64,000 bases of DNA from Paenimyroides baculatum (lineage in GTDB: Bacteria; Bacteroidota; Bacteroidia; Flavobacteriales; Flavobacteriaceae). Where the stretch lies: the NCBI RefSeq assembly GCF_008629655.1, contig NZ_VWSG01000012.1, forward strand, positions 1-64,000. Direction: 5' to 3'. The notes under the pieces are model-generated. The model worked only from the letters and a program-made list of their open reading frames with translations, did not search any database and was not told where the DNA came from. Every line of letters begins with the position of its first letter. Position 1 is the first letter of the stretch. A program made the translations under genes and the position numbers. This document shows positions 45,042 through 54,771 of the stretch, one piece after another.

Positions 45042-45605
45042 ATGAATTTAAAAAAGTCTATTCTCAACATACATTTAGTGGCTGTCTGCTTTTTATTCTT
45101 AAATTTCATTCTGTACATAGAAATTGATTATTCTATAAACTATTACATTAAAATTATTTTAAAGGGAATACTTATATTAACTGGTGCTTCATTAATTTTT
45201 TTATACAAGAAAAAAACAGTTCTACTTTATTTGTATTCTATAATTTATATGTTCTTTAGCATCTTAGTGATATTAAACTATTCGTTTTTTAAAAGATTCG
45301 ATATTTTAAATATTTTAAACGAAAGAAATTATAACGAAAATGGATTAGCTCTTTACAGACAATTCACTTATTATAAATTAGAATGTTTCTATTTTTTGGT
45401 ATACAAGAAAGAATACTTTCTTCTTGAGAAAAAGTTAGGCTACATAAATACCGCTGAAAAAATTTCGAATGATACACATGAATTAAAATTGGTTGGTAGT
45501 AAAATAGTTATAAAATCAGATGGAACTTATTATAATGAATCAAAAGATAGTATCGAAAATGCTGATTTAATATTACATTATCAAATTACACAAGATCCTT
45601 TTTAA
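45042..45605 (+). CDS. Unknown membrane protein
   Basis: A 187-residue protein I do not recognise. The first 90 residues contain three or four hydrophobic helices (for example AVCFLFLNFILYI and LYSIIYMFFSILVILNYSFF). The remaining half is soluble and rich in Lys, Glu and Tyr. It is more A/T-rich than its neighbours and follows rsmD by 43 bases, with a terminator directly after, so it may be a recent lineage-specific gene. Confidence 0.6.
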   Translation: MNLKKSILNIHLVAVCFLFLNFILYIEIDYSINYYIKIILKGILILTGASLIFLYKKKTVLLYLYSIIYMFFSILVILNYSFFKRFDILNILNERNYNENGLALYRQFTYYKLECFYFLVYKKEYFLLEKKLGYINTAEKISNDTHELKLVGSKIVIKSDGTYYNESKDSIENADLILHYQITQDPF

Positions 45606-45610
45606 AAATA

Positions 45611-45637
45611 AACCCCTCACTTTAAAAGTGAGGGGTT
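45611..45637. terminator. Bidirectional terminator at the end of acs
   Basis: The arms AACCCCTCACTTT and AAAGTGAGGGGTT form a 13-bp perfect stem between the membrane-protein gene and acs. Confidence 0.85.
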
Positions 45638-45645
45638 CTACTTAT

Positions 45646-47553
45646 TTACAACACATCATTAATAATACTGTCAACAATTTCTGGGTTTAAAAGCGTACTT
45701 GTATCGCCTAAATTAGAAAGGTCGTTATTGGCGATTTTTCTTAATATTCTTCGCATAATTTTGCCTGATCGTGTTTTTGGTAATCCTTCTACAAACTGAA
45801 TTTTATCTAATTTTGCAATTGGTCCAATTTTATCGGAAATCTGCTGGTTAATTTCTTTTCGTAAATTATCTTGATTACGGTATTCGCCTGTTTCCTTCAA
45901 CATCACAAAACCGTAAAGCGCGTTTCCTTTAATATTGTGTTCAAAACCAACAATAGCCGATTCTGCCACCGCCGGATGTTCGTTAATCGCATCTTCAATC
46001 GGAGCCGTAGTAAGGTTGTGCCCCGATACAATAATTACATCATCAACCCTACCCGTGATTCGGTAATAACCAACCTCATCTCTAAAAGCGCCATCGCCGG
46101 TAAAATATTTGCCTTTGTATGTAGAAAAATAGGTTTCCTTGTAACGCTCATGATCGCCCCAAATAGTTCGGGCAATTCCAGGCCACGGAAATTTAATGCA
46201 GAGCTTACCATCTACCTGATTTCCTTTAAGTTCATTCCCTTCATCGTCCATCAAAGCAGGTTGAACACCAATAAACGGCAACGTTGCGTAGGTTGGTTTT
46301 GTTGGCGTTACAAACGGAATTGGAGAAATTAGAATTCCACCGGTTTCTGTCTGCCACCAAGTATCAACAATCGGACTGTGTTTTTTACCGATATTGTCGT
46401 TATACCAGTGCCACGCTTCTTCGTTGATAGGTTCACCAACAGATCCCAAAACTTTTAATGACGAAAGATCGTACTTTTCAACATATTCCAAACTTTCTTT
46501 TGCTAATGATCGAATGGCAGTTGGAGCCGTGTAAAAAATGGAAACTTTATGTTTTTCAATTGTTTCCCAAAAACGACCAAAATCGGGATAACTCGGCACA
46601 CCCTCAAACAAAACCGTTGTAGCACCGTTTGCCAGCGGACCATAAACAATGTAACTGTGTCCGGTAATCCAGCCAATATCGGCGGTACACCAGAAAATAT
46701 CATTTTCTTTATATTGAAAAATATTTTTAAAAGTATAAGCTGTGTAAACCATGTAACCTGCCGATGTATGTACCATTCCTTTTGGTTTACCGGTTGATCC
46801 TGAAGTATATAGAATAAACAACGGATCTTCGGCATCCATAATTTCAATAGGGCAATCGGCTTCGGCTTCATCCAACAAAGGCTGCAACCATAAATCTCTT
46901 CCCTGTTGCATTTCAACCTGTCCATCGACACGCTGTACAACTAAAACTTTTTCTACAGAATCGCATTTTTTCAAAGCATCATCAACAATTTCCTTAATAT
47001 TTATTGTTTTTGAACCACGGTACGATTTATCTGAAGTGATGACAATTTTACTAGAAGAATCATTGATACGAGCTTCTAAAGCCGATGATGAAAAGCCTGC
47101 AAACACTACGGAATGTATCGCACCAATTCGGGCACAAGCCAATAAAGAAACAGCCAATTCTGGAATCATTGGCAGATAAATACACACACGATCGCCTTTT
47201 TTAATGCCTTGCTGTTTTAAAACGTTTGCCATTTTACAAACCCTGTTGTACAATTCCTGATAAGTAATGTGCTGTACCGGTTCGTTTGGATCATTCGGTT
47301 CAAACAAAATTGCGGTTTTATTGGCACGCGTTCTTAAATGACGGTCGATACAGTTTTCTGCAACATTCAGTTTTGCACCTTCAAACCATTTCACTTCCGG
47401 AGTTTCAAAATTCCAACTTAAAATATTATCCCATTTTTTGTGCCATACAAAATGTTCTTCTGCCAATTCTTCCCAAAAACCTTCCGGATTATTGATCGAT
47501 TTTCTATAGATATGATAATACTCTTCGAAGTGTTTGATATGATAATTACTCAT
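45646..47553 (-). CDS. acs: Acetyl-CoA synthetase (AMP-forming)
   Basis: Acs makes acetyl-CoA from acetate, ATP and CoA through acetyl-AMP. The protein has 635 residues. The AMP-binding P-loop is YTSGSTGKPKGMVHT (about residue 250), with WWQTETGGILI and YFTGDGAFRDEVGYYRITGRVDDVI. The C-terminal KTRSGKIMRRILR carries the catalytic Lys that lysine acetylation usually controls. It is the last gene of the minus-strand short-chain acyl locus, 26 bases after the prpE-like gene. Confidence 0.95.
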   Translation of the reverse strand: MSNYHIKHFEEYYHIYRKSINNPEGFWEELAEEHFVWHKKWDNILSWNFETPEVKWFEGAKLNVAENCIDRHLRTRANKTAILFEPNDPNEPVQHITYQELYNRVCKMANVLKQQGIKKGDRVCIYLPMIPELAVSLLACARIGAIHSVVFAGFSSSALEARINDSSSKIVITSDKSYRGSKTINIKEIVDDALKKCDSVEKVLVVQRVDGQVEMQQGRDLWLQPLLDEAEADCPIEIMDAEDPLFILYTSGSTGKPKGMVHTSAGYMVYTAYTFKNIFQYKENDIFWCTADIGWITGHSYIVYGPLANGATTVLFEGVPSYPDFGRFWETIEKHKVSIFYTAPTAIRSLAKESLEYVEKYDLSSLKVLGSVGEPINEEAWHWYNDNIGKKHSPIVDTWWQTETGGILISPIPFVTPTKPTYATLPFIGVQPALMDDEGNELKGNQVDGKLCIKFPWPGIARTIWGDHERYKETYFSTYKGKYFTGDGAFRDEVGYYRITGRVDDVIIVSGHNLTTAPIEDAINEHPAVAESAIVGFEHNIKGNALYGFVMLKETGEYRNQDNLRKEINQQISDKIGPIAKLDKIQFVEGLPKTRSGKIMRRILRKIANNDLSNLGDTSTLLNPEIVDSIINDVL

Positions 47554-47579
47554 GATTTAATTTTTTTGATGTGATTAAT

Positions 47580-49463
47580 TTAGATTTTATGTTGTTTGTA
47601 AACTTGTATAATTTCGTTTATGATTTCAGGATCATCAATGGTTGACGGTATCGTATATTCTTTTTTGTCGGCTATATCGCGTAATAATTTCCGAAGAATT
47701 TTTCCTGATCTTGTTTTTGGCAATCGATCTACAACAATTACCCGCTTTAAGGTTGCTATGGTTCCAATGTTCGATCTTATTTTAGCAATTACTTCTTGTT
47801 CAATAACCGATTCTGCAACATCGTTACCCGCTTTTGTAACAACTAATGCTAAAGGAGTTTGACCTTTAATTTCATCATGAATTCCAAAAACAGCGCATTC
47901 TGCGACCATGTTGTGCGATGATATGACTTCTTCCATTTCTGCTGTTGACAATCGATGCCCCGCTACATTAATAACATCGTCAACCCTTCCCGTAATGTAG
48001 AGGTATCCTTCAGAATCTTTAAAACCGCCATCGCCTGTAAAATAATATCCGTTAATTTGTTCCAGATAGCCCGAAAAGAATCGTTCTTCATTGTTCCAAA
48101 TTCCCATTAAAGTCCCAGGTGGCAGTGGTAATTTTACTACTACAAATCCTTCTTTATCATCAGGAAGCTGGTTTCCTTCTTCATCAACAATCTGAATATC
48201 AAATCCGCAGACAGGTTTTGCAACCGATCCGTATTTTATCTTTACATCATCAATTTTTGTCATGATAGATGCCATTGGCCAACCCGATTCTGTTTGCCAC
48301 CAATGATCAATAACCGGTCGGTTTATTTTCTGCGTAAGCCATTCTACAGTAGCGGTATCACTGCGTTCGCCAGCCAAAAAGAAGTAATTTAAAGAAGACA
48401 GATCGAAATTTTCTAGCATCAATCCATCGGGATCTTCCTTACGAATTGCCCGAATTGCAGTAGGTGCAGCAAAAACAGATTTTACGTTGTATTCACTGAT
48501 TATTCGCCAAAAAGCAGATGCATCGGGTGTTTTAACGGGTTTTCCTTCAAAAAGTACCGTCGTATTTCTGTTAAGTAAAGGTCCGTAAACAATAAAACTG
48601 TGCCCTACAACCCAGCCAACATCGCTTGCTGCCCAAAAAACTTCGCCTGGTTTTACATTGTAAATATATCCCATGCTGAATTTTAAGGCAGTTGCATAAC
48701 CGCCGGTATCGCGCACAATACCTTTAGGTTTGCCGGTAGTGCCCGAAGTATGTAAGACATACAGCGGATGATTCGCCTCTACAATCACTGGATCAATTTC
48801 ACTGGAAGCAGTTACCAGAGATTTGTAATCTATATCGTATTCTTTATCAGGTACAACAGCGCCTAAAAGTCTTTTAAAAAGAATAACGTATTGTGGTTTG
48901 TGCGTTGCAAGTTCAATGGCACTGTCAACAAAAGGTTTATAAGGAAGAATACGGTCAACCTCAACTCCGCTTGATGCCGTTAAGATAACCTTTGGTTTGC
49001 AGTCATCAATACGCACAGCCAGCTCGTTAGGCGCAAATCCACCGAAAACAACGGTGTGTGTAACGCCTAACCTTGCACAGGCAAGCATTGAAAAAACTGC
49101 TTGAGGTATCATAGGCATGTAAATTAATACGGTGTCGCCTTTTTGCACGCCCATTTTATGTAATCCGCCAGCCAAACGAGCAACTTCAGAATGCAGTTCG
49201 TTGTAGGTAATAGTGCGTTTACGGTTTGTAACAGGCGAATCGTAAATAACGGCAATTTCTTCCCCGTAACCGTCTTCAATATGCTTATCAATACATAGAT
49301 AGCTCATATTAAGCTTGCCGTCTGCAAACCATTGCGGATAATTCTGCTTGTTTGATAAAATAGTTTTGGGAAACTGATGCCAAGAAATTTTCTGCGCTTG
49401 TTCTTGCCAAAAAGCTTTTGGATTTTCGATACTTTTTTTATAAAAATCGCGATATACTTCCAT
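47580..49463 (-). CDS. prpE: Propionyl-CoA synthetase-like AMP-forming ligase
   Basis: A 627-residue AMP-forming acyl-CoA ligase close to PrpE/ACSS3. The P-loop is HTSGTTGKPKGIVRD (about residue 233). The PrpE-type RDTGGYATALKFSMG stretch follows where Acs has a different sequence. VIDHWWQTESGWPMAS and the C-terminal KTRSGKILRKLLRD complete the signature. Substrate is most likely propionate, though acetate or other short acids are possible. It is followed by acs, and preceded by a perfect TTTAGCA inverted repeat in its promoter region. Confidence 0.85.
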   Translation of the reverse strand: MEVYRDFYKKSIENPKAFWQEQAQKISWHQFPKTILSNKQNYPQWFADGKLNMSYLCIDKHIEDGYGEEIAVIYDSPVTNRKRTITYNELHSEVARLAGGLHKMGVQKGDTVLIYMPMIPQAVFSMLACARLGVTHTVVFGGFAPNELAVRIDDCKPKVILTASSGVEVDRILPYKPFVDSAIELATHKPQYVILFKRLLGAVVPDKEYDIDYKSLVTASSEIDPVIVEANHPLYVLHTSGTTGKPKGIVRDTGGYATALKFSMGYIYNVKPGEVFWAASDVGWVVGHSFIVYGPLLNRNTTVLFEGKPVKTPDASAFWRIISEYNVKSVFAAPTAIRAIRKEDPDGLMLENFDLSSLNYFFLAGERSDTATVEWLTQKINRPVIDHWWQTESGWPMASIMTKIDDVKIKYGSVAKPVCGFDIQIVDEEGNQLPDDKEGFVVVKLPLPPGTLMGIWNNEERFFSGYLEQINGYYFTGDGGFKDSEGYLYITGRVDDVINVAGHRLSTAEMEEVISSHNMVAECAVFGIHDEIKGQTPLALVVTKAGNDVAESVIEQEVIAKIRSNIGTIATLKRVIVVDRLPKTRSGKILRKLLRDIADKKEYTIPSTIDDPEIINEIIQVYKQHKI

Positions 49464-49519
49464 ACAAATAGAGTAAAAAAGTTACTATTTAACGATAAAA
49501 TTTAGATAAGAAAATCTAA

Positions 49520-49537
49520 TGCTAAAGAGTTTTAGCA
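49520..49537. promoter_or_regulatory. Candidate operator of prpE-acs (TTTAGCA inverted repeat)
   Basis: TGCTAAA and TTTAGCA form a perfect 7-bp inverted repeat with a 4-base centre. On the minus strand it lies between a TTTG and a TAGATTTT that could be the -33 and -7 elements of prpE. The same heptamer occurs twice in front of the InsA-like gene. Confidence 0.5.
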
Positions 49538-49613
49538 CTACAAAGAGAATTTTTTATCTGAATATCATATCATTAGTTAATTAAACGTGTTTTATTTTGC
49601 ACACAAAACAAAC

Positions 49614-49976
49614 TTAATTAAGCAATTCATTGATTTCAGTAATCATTTTTTTAAGCGAAAAAGGCTTGGTTACATAACCTACAGCACCCAATTGTAATCC
49701 TTTTTCAATATCTGCGGGTTTATTTTTAGCCGAAAGAAAAAGCACTTTAACAGATGCTAATTTTTCGTTTTCTTTAATTTTTTGCAATGTTTCGTATCCG
49801 TCAACATTCGGCATCATAATATCTAACAAAACCAAATCGGGAACTTTCTTTTTTAAAATATCCAAAGCTTCCTGACCGTCTCTGGCTACAAATACTTCAA
49901 ATCCGTTTTTTTGAAGTGCATACTCCAACGACATTATGATATTTGGTTCGTCATCAACAATTAAAATCTTTTTCAT
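49614..49976 (-). CDS. Receiver-only response regulator
   Basis: A 120-residue CheY-like receiver and nothing else. Acid pocket D8/D9 (VDDE), phosphoacceptor D52 (LVLLDIMMP), switch residue S82, and K104 (YVTKPF) are all present. There is no DNA-binding or enzymatic output domain, so phosphorylation must act through another protein. It overlaps the end of the histidine kinase gene by four bases and is surely its partner. Confidence 0.92.
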   Translation of the reverse strand: MKKILIVDDEPNIIMSLEYALQKNGFEVFVARDGQEALDILKKKVPDLVLLDIMMPNVDGYETLQKIKENEKLASVKVLFLSAKNKPADIEKGLQLGAVGYVTKPFSLKKMITEINELLN

Positions 49977-52657
49977 TTTGGTAATTTTACAAGGAAACGT
50001 ACGCCTTTACTTTTTTGTTCTGCCCAAATAGAACCTTTATGACTTTCCACAATATGTTTGCAAATCGATAATCCGAAACCACTGCCAACAGGCTTTTTTG
50101 TGGTTTGATTTTTAGACTGATAGAACTTATCAAAGATAAACTCAAAATCTTCTTCGGGAATACCTTTTCCGTTGTCTTCTACCGAAATTAAAACGAAATC
50201 ATCTTGTTCTGATAAATTGATTTCGATATGACCATTAACCGGTTCTACAAACTTTATTGCATTTGTAAGCAAGTTACTAAAAACTTGTAAAATACGATCG
50301 TCATCATAAACGAAAAACAAAGATTTAACATTATTTTGTATTGTGATTTGCTTGTCTGTTATCGACTGATCTACAAAATGAATGGCTTTTAAAACGGTTT
50401 CAAGAATATTATTGTTTGAAAGATCAAGTTCTTCACGACCATTCGCCAGTTTTTCTAAATCTAAAATATTGTTTATCAGCTTTGTAAGTCGGTTGGTATC
50501 ATCAACAATATTGTTCAGGAATTTCTGTTTTAAATCTGCAGGCATTTCATCATCGAACATCAATACTTCTGCCGATGCTTTAATTGCAGTGATCGGCGTT
50601 TTTAATTCGTGTGCAACAGTATCCAGGAAATCATCTTTCTGTTGATCTTTAACGACCAATTCTTCATTTACCGATTTTAATTCTTGCGTAAGTTGTGTTA
50701 ACTGATCAGATTTTTCTTTAAGAAACTTATTGGTACTTATGGTTTCTTTACTTTCTTCTAAAATCTTTAAAATTTCGGTTAAACTTACAGGTTGTTCTTT
50801 TATTACATTACTAATCAGTATTTTAGATGATGTACTACCAATGATTCCTGTAAGTAGTTTTTCTGAAAAGTTGATGAATTTAGCATCTGCCTTTACGGTA
50901 TTTTTCGGAATTTTATTCTTGGCAAAAAACAAGTTTATGGCTCGGTTTGTTTTCTCAATTCCTAAAAATTTTTCTAAAACATTACGAATATCAGCCACAT
51001 ACGCTTCGCCTTTCCAAACGTAAGCTGTTTCTGAAAACAGCGCAAAATCGTTGGAGTTCGACACAAAAAGTTCGGCATAATTTCGTTCACGGTAACTGCC
51101 TTTTACATACATAGATCCAACCAAATACATCACAACATTCACCGTCATACTCCAGAAAAAAGCGTTGGTTGTGGGTGTTAAAAAGTTCAATCCGAATAAA
51201 TTATAAGGTTTTAAAAGTGCGATACCAAACGGTCCGTTTTCTGTAAAATGATAATTGTTAAAAATGGCATCGCAAATAAATGGAACAATCAATGTATAAA
51301 CCACGGTAAGAAATCCGAAGCAAATCCCTAAAATAGCCCCTACCGAATTACCTTTTGTCCAGAACATTCCAATAAAAAACGATGGAGCCAATTGTGCAAT
51401 TATAACGAAAGAAATGTATCCGATGGAAAATAAAGTAATTTCGATTGAAAAATTAAAATAGAAGATATATGCCAGAATAATCAGCGTGAAAATTGAAAAC
51501 CGACGTATGTTTTTGATGTATTTGGTATTTTCTTCGGGATTGTTTTTGTTGAATGTTTCCAAAAATCCGTACGGAATAATCAGCGAGTTACTAACCATGT
51601 TCGATAGTGCCACTGTTGAAACCACAACCATTGAAATTACTGCCGATAATCCGCCAATAAAAACCAATAATGCCAGCCAAAAAGAATCGTATTTTAAGGG
51701 TAACAAAAGCGTGTAATAATCAGGGTTTACTGCTGATGAATCGAAATTAAGATTTCCTGCCCACGCAATATAAATCACAAACAAATTAAACAACAAAAGA
51801 TACAATGGAAATAACCAGATAGCTGTTTTTAAATGATATTCCCGATCGTTTGAAACCACACTCATTTGAAACTGGCGCGGCAACAGAAAAATAGCAATAA
51901 ACGAAATAGCGATCATGTAAAACATGTTCACGCCTTCTGTTAAACTGCTTATGGTGCTTAATTTGTAAACATCGAACGAGGCGTTTGCCTGTTGAAACAA
52001 ATCGGTTGTTCCATCGTAAATAAAAAAAGTTGCGTAAACGCCAATTACGATGAAAATCAATAATTTAACTAATGATTCTATTGCAACTATGAAAACAATT
52101 CCACGGCGTTTATCGGTTGTATCGGTAGTTTGAGTTCCGAAAAAAGTAGCGAAAAGTGCAATTAAAACTGCGATGTAAAAAGTGGTATCTTCAAAAAGAA
52201 AAATCCTTTTAACATTAGTTTCGTTGGTAATAATCTGAAAGGTTTCTGATATCGCTTTTAGCTGTAACGATATATACGGAATAATTCCCAACAAACAGAT
52301 TACGGTTACCAATGCACCTATAAACCGGTGATTTCCGTAACGAAGCGCAATAAAATCGGCAATTGACGATATTTTTTGATACTTTACAATTCGCAGGATC
52401 TTTCGTAAAACATAAACCCACAAAGGCGCTGCAATTACAGGTCCCAAATAAGTTGTAAGAAAGCTAATGCCGCTTGTTGCTGCAATGCCCACACTTCCAT
52501 AGTACGTCCACGCAGAACAATAAACGCCTAACGAAAGACTGTAAACATACGGGTTGTTTACCCATTTGCTGTTAACATTTTTATCGGACCATAAGGCAAT
52601 TAAAAATAAAACGCCAAAATAAACCAATATGATTATGACCAGTAAATAGTTACTCAT
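49973..52657 (-). CDS. SLC5-type transporter-sensor histidine kinase (CbrA/CrbS-like)
   Basis: An 894-residue membrane histidine kinase. The first ~500 residues form about 13 transmembrane helices of the sodium/solute symporter (SLC5) family. A STAC-type linker and coiled coil (about 590-665) follow. Next come a HisKA domain with the phospho-His in VAHELKTPITAI (about residue 680) and a HATPase domain with NLLTNAIKF, DNGKGI and GSGFGLSICKHI. In proteobacteria the similar CrbS and CbrA sense acetate or carbon status. The neighbouring acs and prpE suggest the same here. Confidence 0.92.
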   Translation of the reverse strand: MSNYLLVIIILVYFGVLFLIALWSDKNVNSKWVNNPYVYSLSLGVYCSAWTYYGSVGIAATSGISFLTTYLGPVIAAPLWVYVLRKILRIVKYQKISSIADFIALRYGNHRFIGALVTVICLLGIIPYISLQLKAISETFQIITNETNVKRIFLFEDTTFYIAVLIALFATFFGTQTTDTTDKRRGIVFIVAIESLVKLLIFIVIGVYATFFIYDGTTDLFQQANASFDVYKLSTISSLTEGVNMFYMIAISFIAIFLLPRQFQMSVVSNDREYHLKTAIWLFPLYLLLFNLFVIYIAWAGNLNFDSSAVNPDYYTLLLPLKYDSFWLALLVFIGGLSAVISMVVVSTVALSNMVSNSLIIPYGFLETFNKNNPEENTKYIKNIRRFSIFTLIILAYIFYFNFSIEITLFSIGYISFVIIAQLAPSFFIGMFWTKGNSVGAILGICFGFLTVVYTLIVPFICDAIFNNYHFTENGPFGIALLKPYNLFGLNFLTPTTNAFFWSMTVNVVMYLVGSMYVKGSYRERNYAELFVSNSNDFALFSETAYVWKGEAYVADIRNVLEKFLGIEKTNRAINLFFAKNKIPKNTVKADAKFINFSEKLLTGIIGSTSSKILISNVIKEQPVSLTEILKILEESKETISTNKFLKEKSDQLTQLTQELKSVNEELVVKDQQKDDFLDTVAHELKTPITAIKASAEVLMFDDEMPADLKQKFLNNIVDDTNRLTKLINNILDLEKLANGREELDLSNNNILETVLKAIHFVDQSITDKQITIQNNVKSLFFVYDDDRILQVFSNLLTNAIKFVEPVNGHIEINLSEQDDFVLISVEDNGKGIPEEDFEFIFDKFYQSKNQTTKKPVGSGFGLSICKHIVESHKGSIWAEQKSKGVRFLVKLPK

Positions 52658-52844
52658 AATATTTTTTTAGCGTGTAATAAGACCATACAATTACCAATAA
52701 CCAAATAGCAAAGATGGCTAAATAAAAGACAGGAATTCCTAAAACGGCTGCTTTGTGATTAAACATAAAAATCATTGGCACGTTAAGTACCATAAGCAGA
52801 AACAGTGAAATTAAAAGGAATTTTTGTTTGTGTCTTTTTTTCAT
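52650..52844 (-). CDS. Small membrane protein coupled to the SLC5 kinase
   Basis: A 64-residue protein with a basic start (MKKRHKQKF), two hydrophobic helices (LLISLFLLMVLNVPMIF and IPVFYLAIFAIWLLVIVW) and the tail KKYYE. Its end overlaps the kinase start by eight bases, so it is translationally coupled. A short membrane protein (CbrX) also precedes cbrA in Pseudomonas; whether the two are related I cannot tell. A role as accessory subunit of the transporter-sensor is inferred. Confidence 0.75.
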   Translation of the reverse strand: MKKRHKQKFLLISLFLLMVLNVPMIFMFNHKAAVLGIPVFYLAIFAIWLLVIVWSYYTLKKYYE

Positions 52845-52910
52845 GGAACTAAATATAAAACAATTTACAATTCAATTCAAGCAGATAAGATCATTTTATA
52901 AACATAAAGA

Positions 52911-52936
52911 AAGAACAGTACAAATGCACTGTTCTT
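52911..52936 (-). terminator. Terminator after the porin-permease-DUF6814 operon
   Basis: AAGAACAGT and ACTGTTCTT pair around an 8-base loop, followed on the minus strand by a T-rich stretch. It separates the transport operon from the kinase operon. Confidence 0.65.
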
Positions 52937-52968
52937 CTTATCCAAAAAATTAAAATAAATAATAACGT

Positions 52969-53193
52969 TTACAGCTTTTTATCGCTGTATTCGTTGCACA
53001 AGGCGTAATATCCAAAAACAATTAAACCTAATGTAATCAAAGGCATTAACACGAACAGAATAATGATTCCAAAAACAACTCCGTCTTGCGTACCCGATAT
53101 TAAACGCGGATAACCAAACTGAATCATAAGATACGCTGTTACAACGCCTAATAATATCCAGACAATTCCTAATATTCTTTTTATTGCTTCCAT
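52969..53193 (-). CDS. DUF6814 family small membrane protein
   Basis: A 74-residue protein with two transmembrane helices (ILGIVWILLGVVTAYLMIQFG and a second one around GIIILFVLMPLITLGLIVFG) and a polar C-terminus. It follows the MFS permease by six bases and travels with such permeases in Bacteroidota, which suggests an accessory subunit. No catalytic motif is present. Confidence 0.8.
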   Translation of the reverse strand: MEAIKRILGIVWILLGVVTAYLMIQFGYPRLISGTQDGVVFGIIILFVLMPLITLGLIVFGYYALCNEYSDKKL

Positions 53194-53199
53194 AATATT

Positions 53200-54744
53200 C
53201 TATTTATCAGTGTATTTAGTAACTTTTTTATTGATGTAGATGAATCCGATAATGAAACTTATTGCTCCAACAATTATCGGATACCATAATCCTTCGAGGA
53301 AAAATTCCGCATTACCTGTTTTTTGCGCATTTGCCACGAAATAGGTTGATATTGCCGGAAGTAATCCTCCGAAAATTCCGTTTCCAATGTGATAAGGTAA
53401 TGACATGGAAGTATATCGAATTTTAACCGGGAACATTTCAACCAAAAATGCTGCAATGGGACCGTAAACCATTGTTACAAAGAATACTTGAATGAATACT
53501 AAAAATACGAGTTTCCATTTGATTGAACTTGTAATTAAAACCGATTTTTTAACTTGTTTGTCAACATCGCCGCTTTCTGTTAGTTTTGCTACACCATCTT
53601 TTAAATGAACCGTTGTAGTTTCGCTGTATTCTGTTCCATCAGTATAAAACTTTTTCACTTTATAGATTGAATCTGAAACTGCGTTTGTAGTTTTAATTTC
53701 TGCTGATGCAATACGTTTGTCAACCATTTCGGTTTTAATATTGGTATCGGTACTTGCATACATTGCCCGATAAATTGGTCGGTACGATAAAATTGCGATC
53801 AACATACCGGCTAATAATATAGGTTTTCGTCCTATTTTATCACTCAACCATCCAAAGAAAACAAAGAAAGGTGTTCCCAAGAGCAGTGCAATACCGAGCA
53901 ATCCATCTACCTGATTAGAATCGACAAACATCACCGTTTTTATATAACTCATGGCGTAAAACTGACCCGTGTACCAAATTACACCCTGACCCATTGTTGC
54001 CCCAAAAAGTGCCAACAATACAAATTTTAAGTTGTATCGGTTTCCAAAACTTTCTTTTAACGGATTGGTACTTGTTTTTCCTTCTTTTTTCGCTTTAGCA
54101 AATTCCGGAGATTCGCTCATGTTTTTACGGATCAGATATGAAACATAAACCATTACGATTGATAACCAGAAAGGTACGCGCCATCCCCAAAGATCAAATT
54201 GTTCTTCGCTCATTAACGAACGAGTGATTAAAATTACGATTAACGAAATAAATAAACCCACCGTTGCAGTTGTTTGGATCCATGATGTCCAAAAACCACG
54301 TTGTCCTTTTGGTGCGTGCTCTGCCACATAAGTTGCTGCACCTCCATATTCGCCACCAAGTGCCAAACCTTGTAACAATCGCATGATCAATACAATAACT
54401 GGCGCAATAAAACCAATAGATTCATAACTTGGTACACAACCAATTACAAATGTTGCACCGCCCATTAGCATTAAAGTAACCATGAAGGTATATTTTCTTC
54501 CGATCAAATCTCCCAATCGTCCAAAAAACAAGGCACCGAACGGACGTACTACGAATCCTGCTGCAAAAGTTGCCAATGTTGATAAAAATGCCGCTGTAGG
54601 ATTTTCTGATGGAAAGAATTTTGTTGACAACACAATTGCCAAACTTCCAAAGATGTAAAAGTCGTACCATTCTATTAATGTTCCCATAGATGAAGCCATA
54701 ATTACACTCCAAATACTACTTTTCTTAGTTTCGGTATTATTCAT
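53200..54744 (-). CDS. MHS-family MFS permease with soluble insert
   Basis: A 514-residue permease of the metabolite:H+ symporter family, probably for a short-chain carboxylate. It shows GRLGDLIGRKYTF between helices 2 and 3, GLALGGEYGGAATYVAEHAP, and SDKIGRKPILL between helices 6-7 or equivalent. Unusually, about 80 polar residues (about 322-402), predicted soluble and rich in Thr, Lys and Asp, interrupt the C-terminal half just after YRPIYRAMY. It is flanked by the porin gene and a DUF6814 gene in one operon. Confidence 0.88.
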   Translation of the reverse strand: MNNTETKKSSIWSVIMASSMGTLIEWYDFYIFGSLAIVLSTKFFPSENPTAAFLSTLATFAAGFVVRPFGALFFGRLGDLIGRKYTFMVTLMLMGGATFVIGCVPSYESIGFIAPVIVLIMRLLQGLALGGEYGGAATYVAEHAPKGQRGFWTSWIQTTATVGLFISLIVILITRSLMSEEQFDLWGWRVPFWLSIVMVYVSYLIRKNMSESPEFAKAKKEGKTSTNPLKESFGNRYNLKFVLLALFGATMGQGVIWYTGQFYAMSYIKTVMFVDSNQVDGLLGIALLLGTPFFVFFGWLSDKIGRKPILLAGMLIAILSYRPIYRAMYASTDTNIKTEMVDKRIASAEIKTTNAVSDSIYKVKKFYTDGTEYSETTTVHLKDGVAKLTESGDVDKQVKKSVLITSSIKWKLVFLVFIQVFFVTMVYGPIAAFLVEMFPVKIRYTSMSLPYHIGNGIFGGLLPAISTYFVANAQKTGNAEFFLEGLWYPIIVGAISFIIGFIYINKKVTKYTDK

Positions 54745-54771
54745 ATTTTATAGTTTTAGTTTGTTGATTTT

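Noticed and set aside
46503..46940. 145-codon open frame inside acs in another frame
   Set aside because: Acs is unmistakable over the whole region; this is a shadow of its codon pattern.
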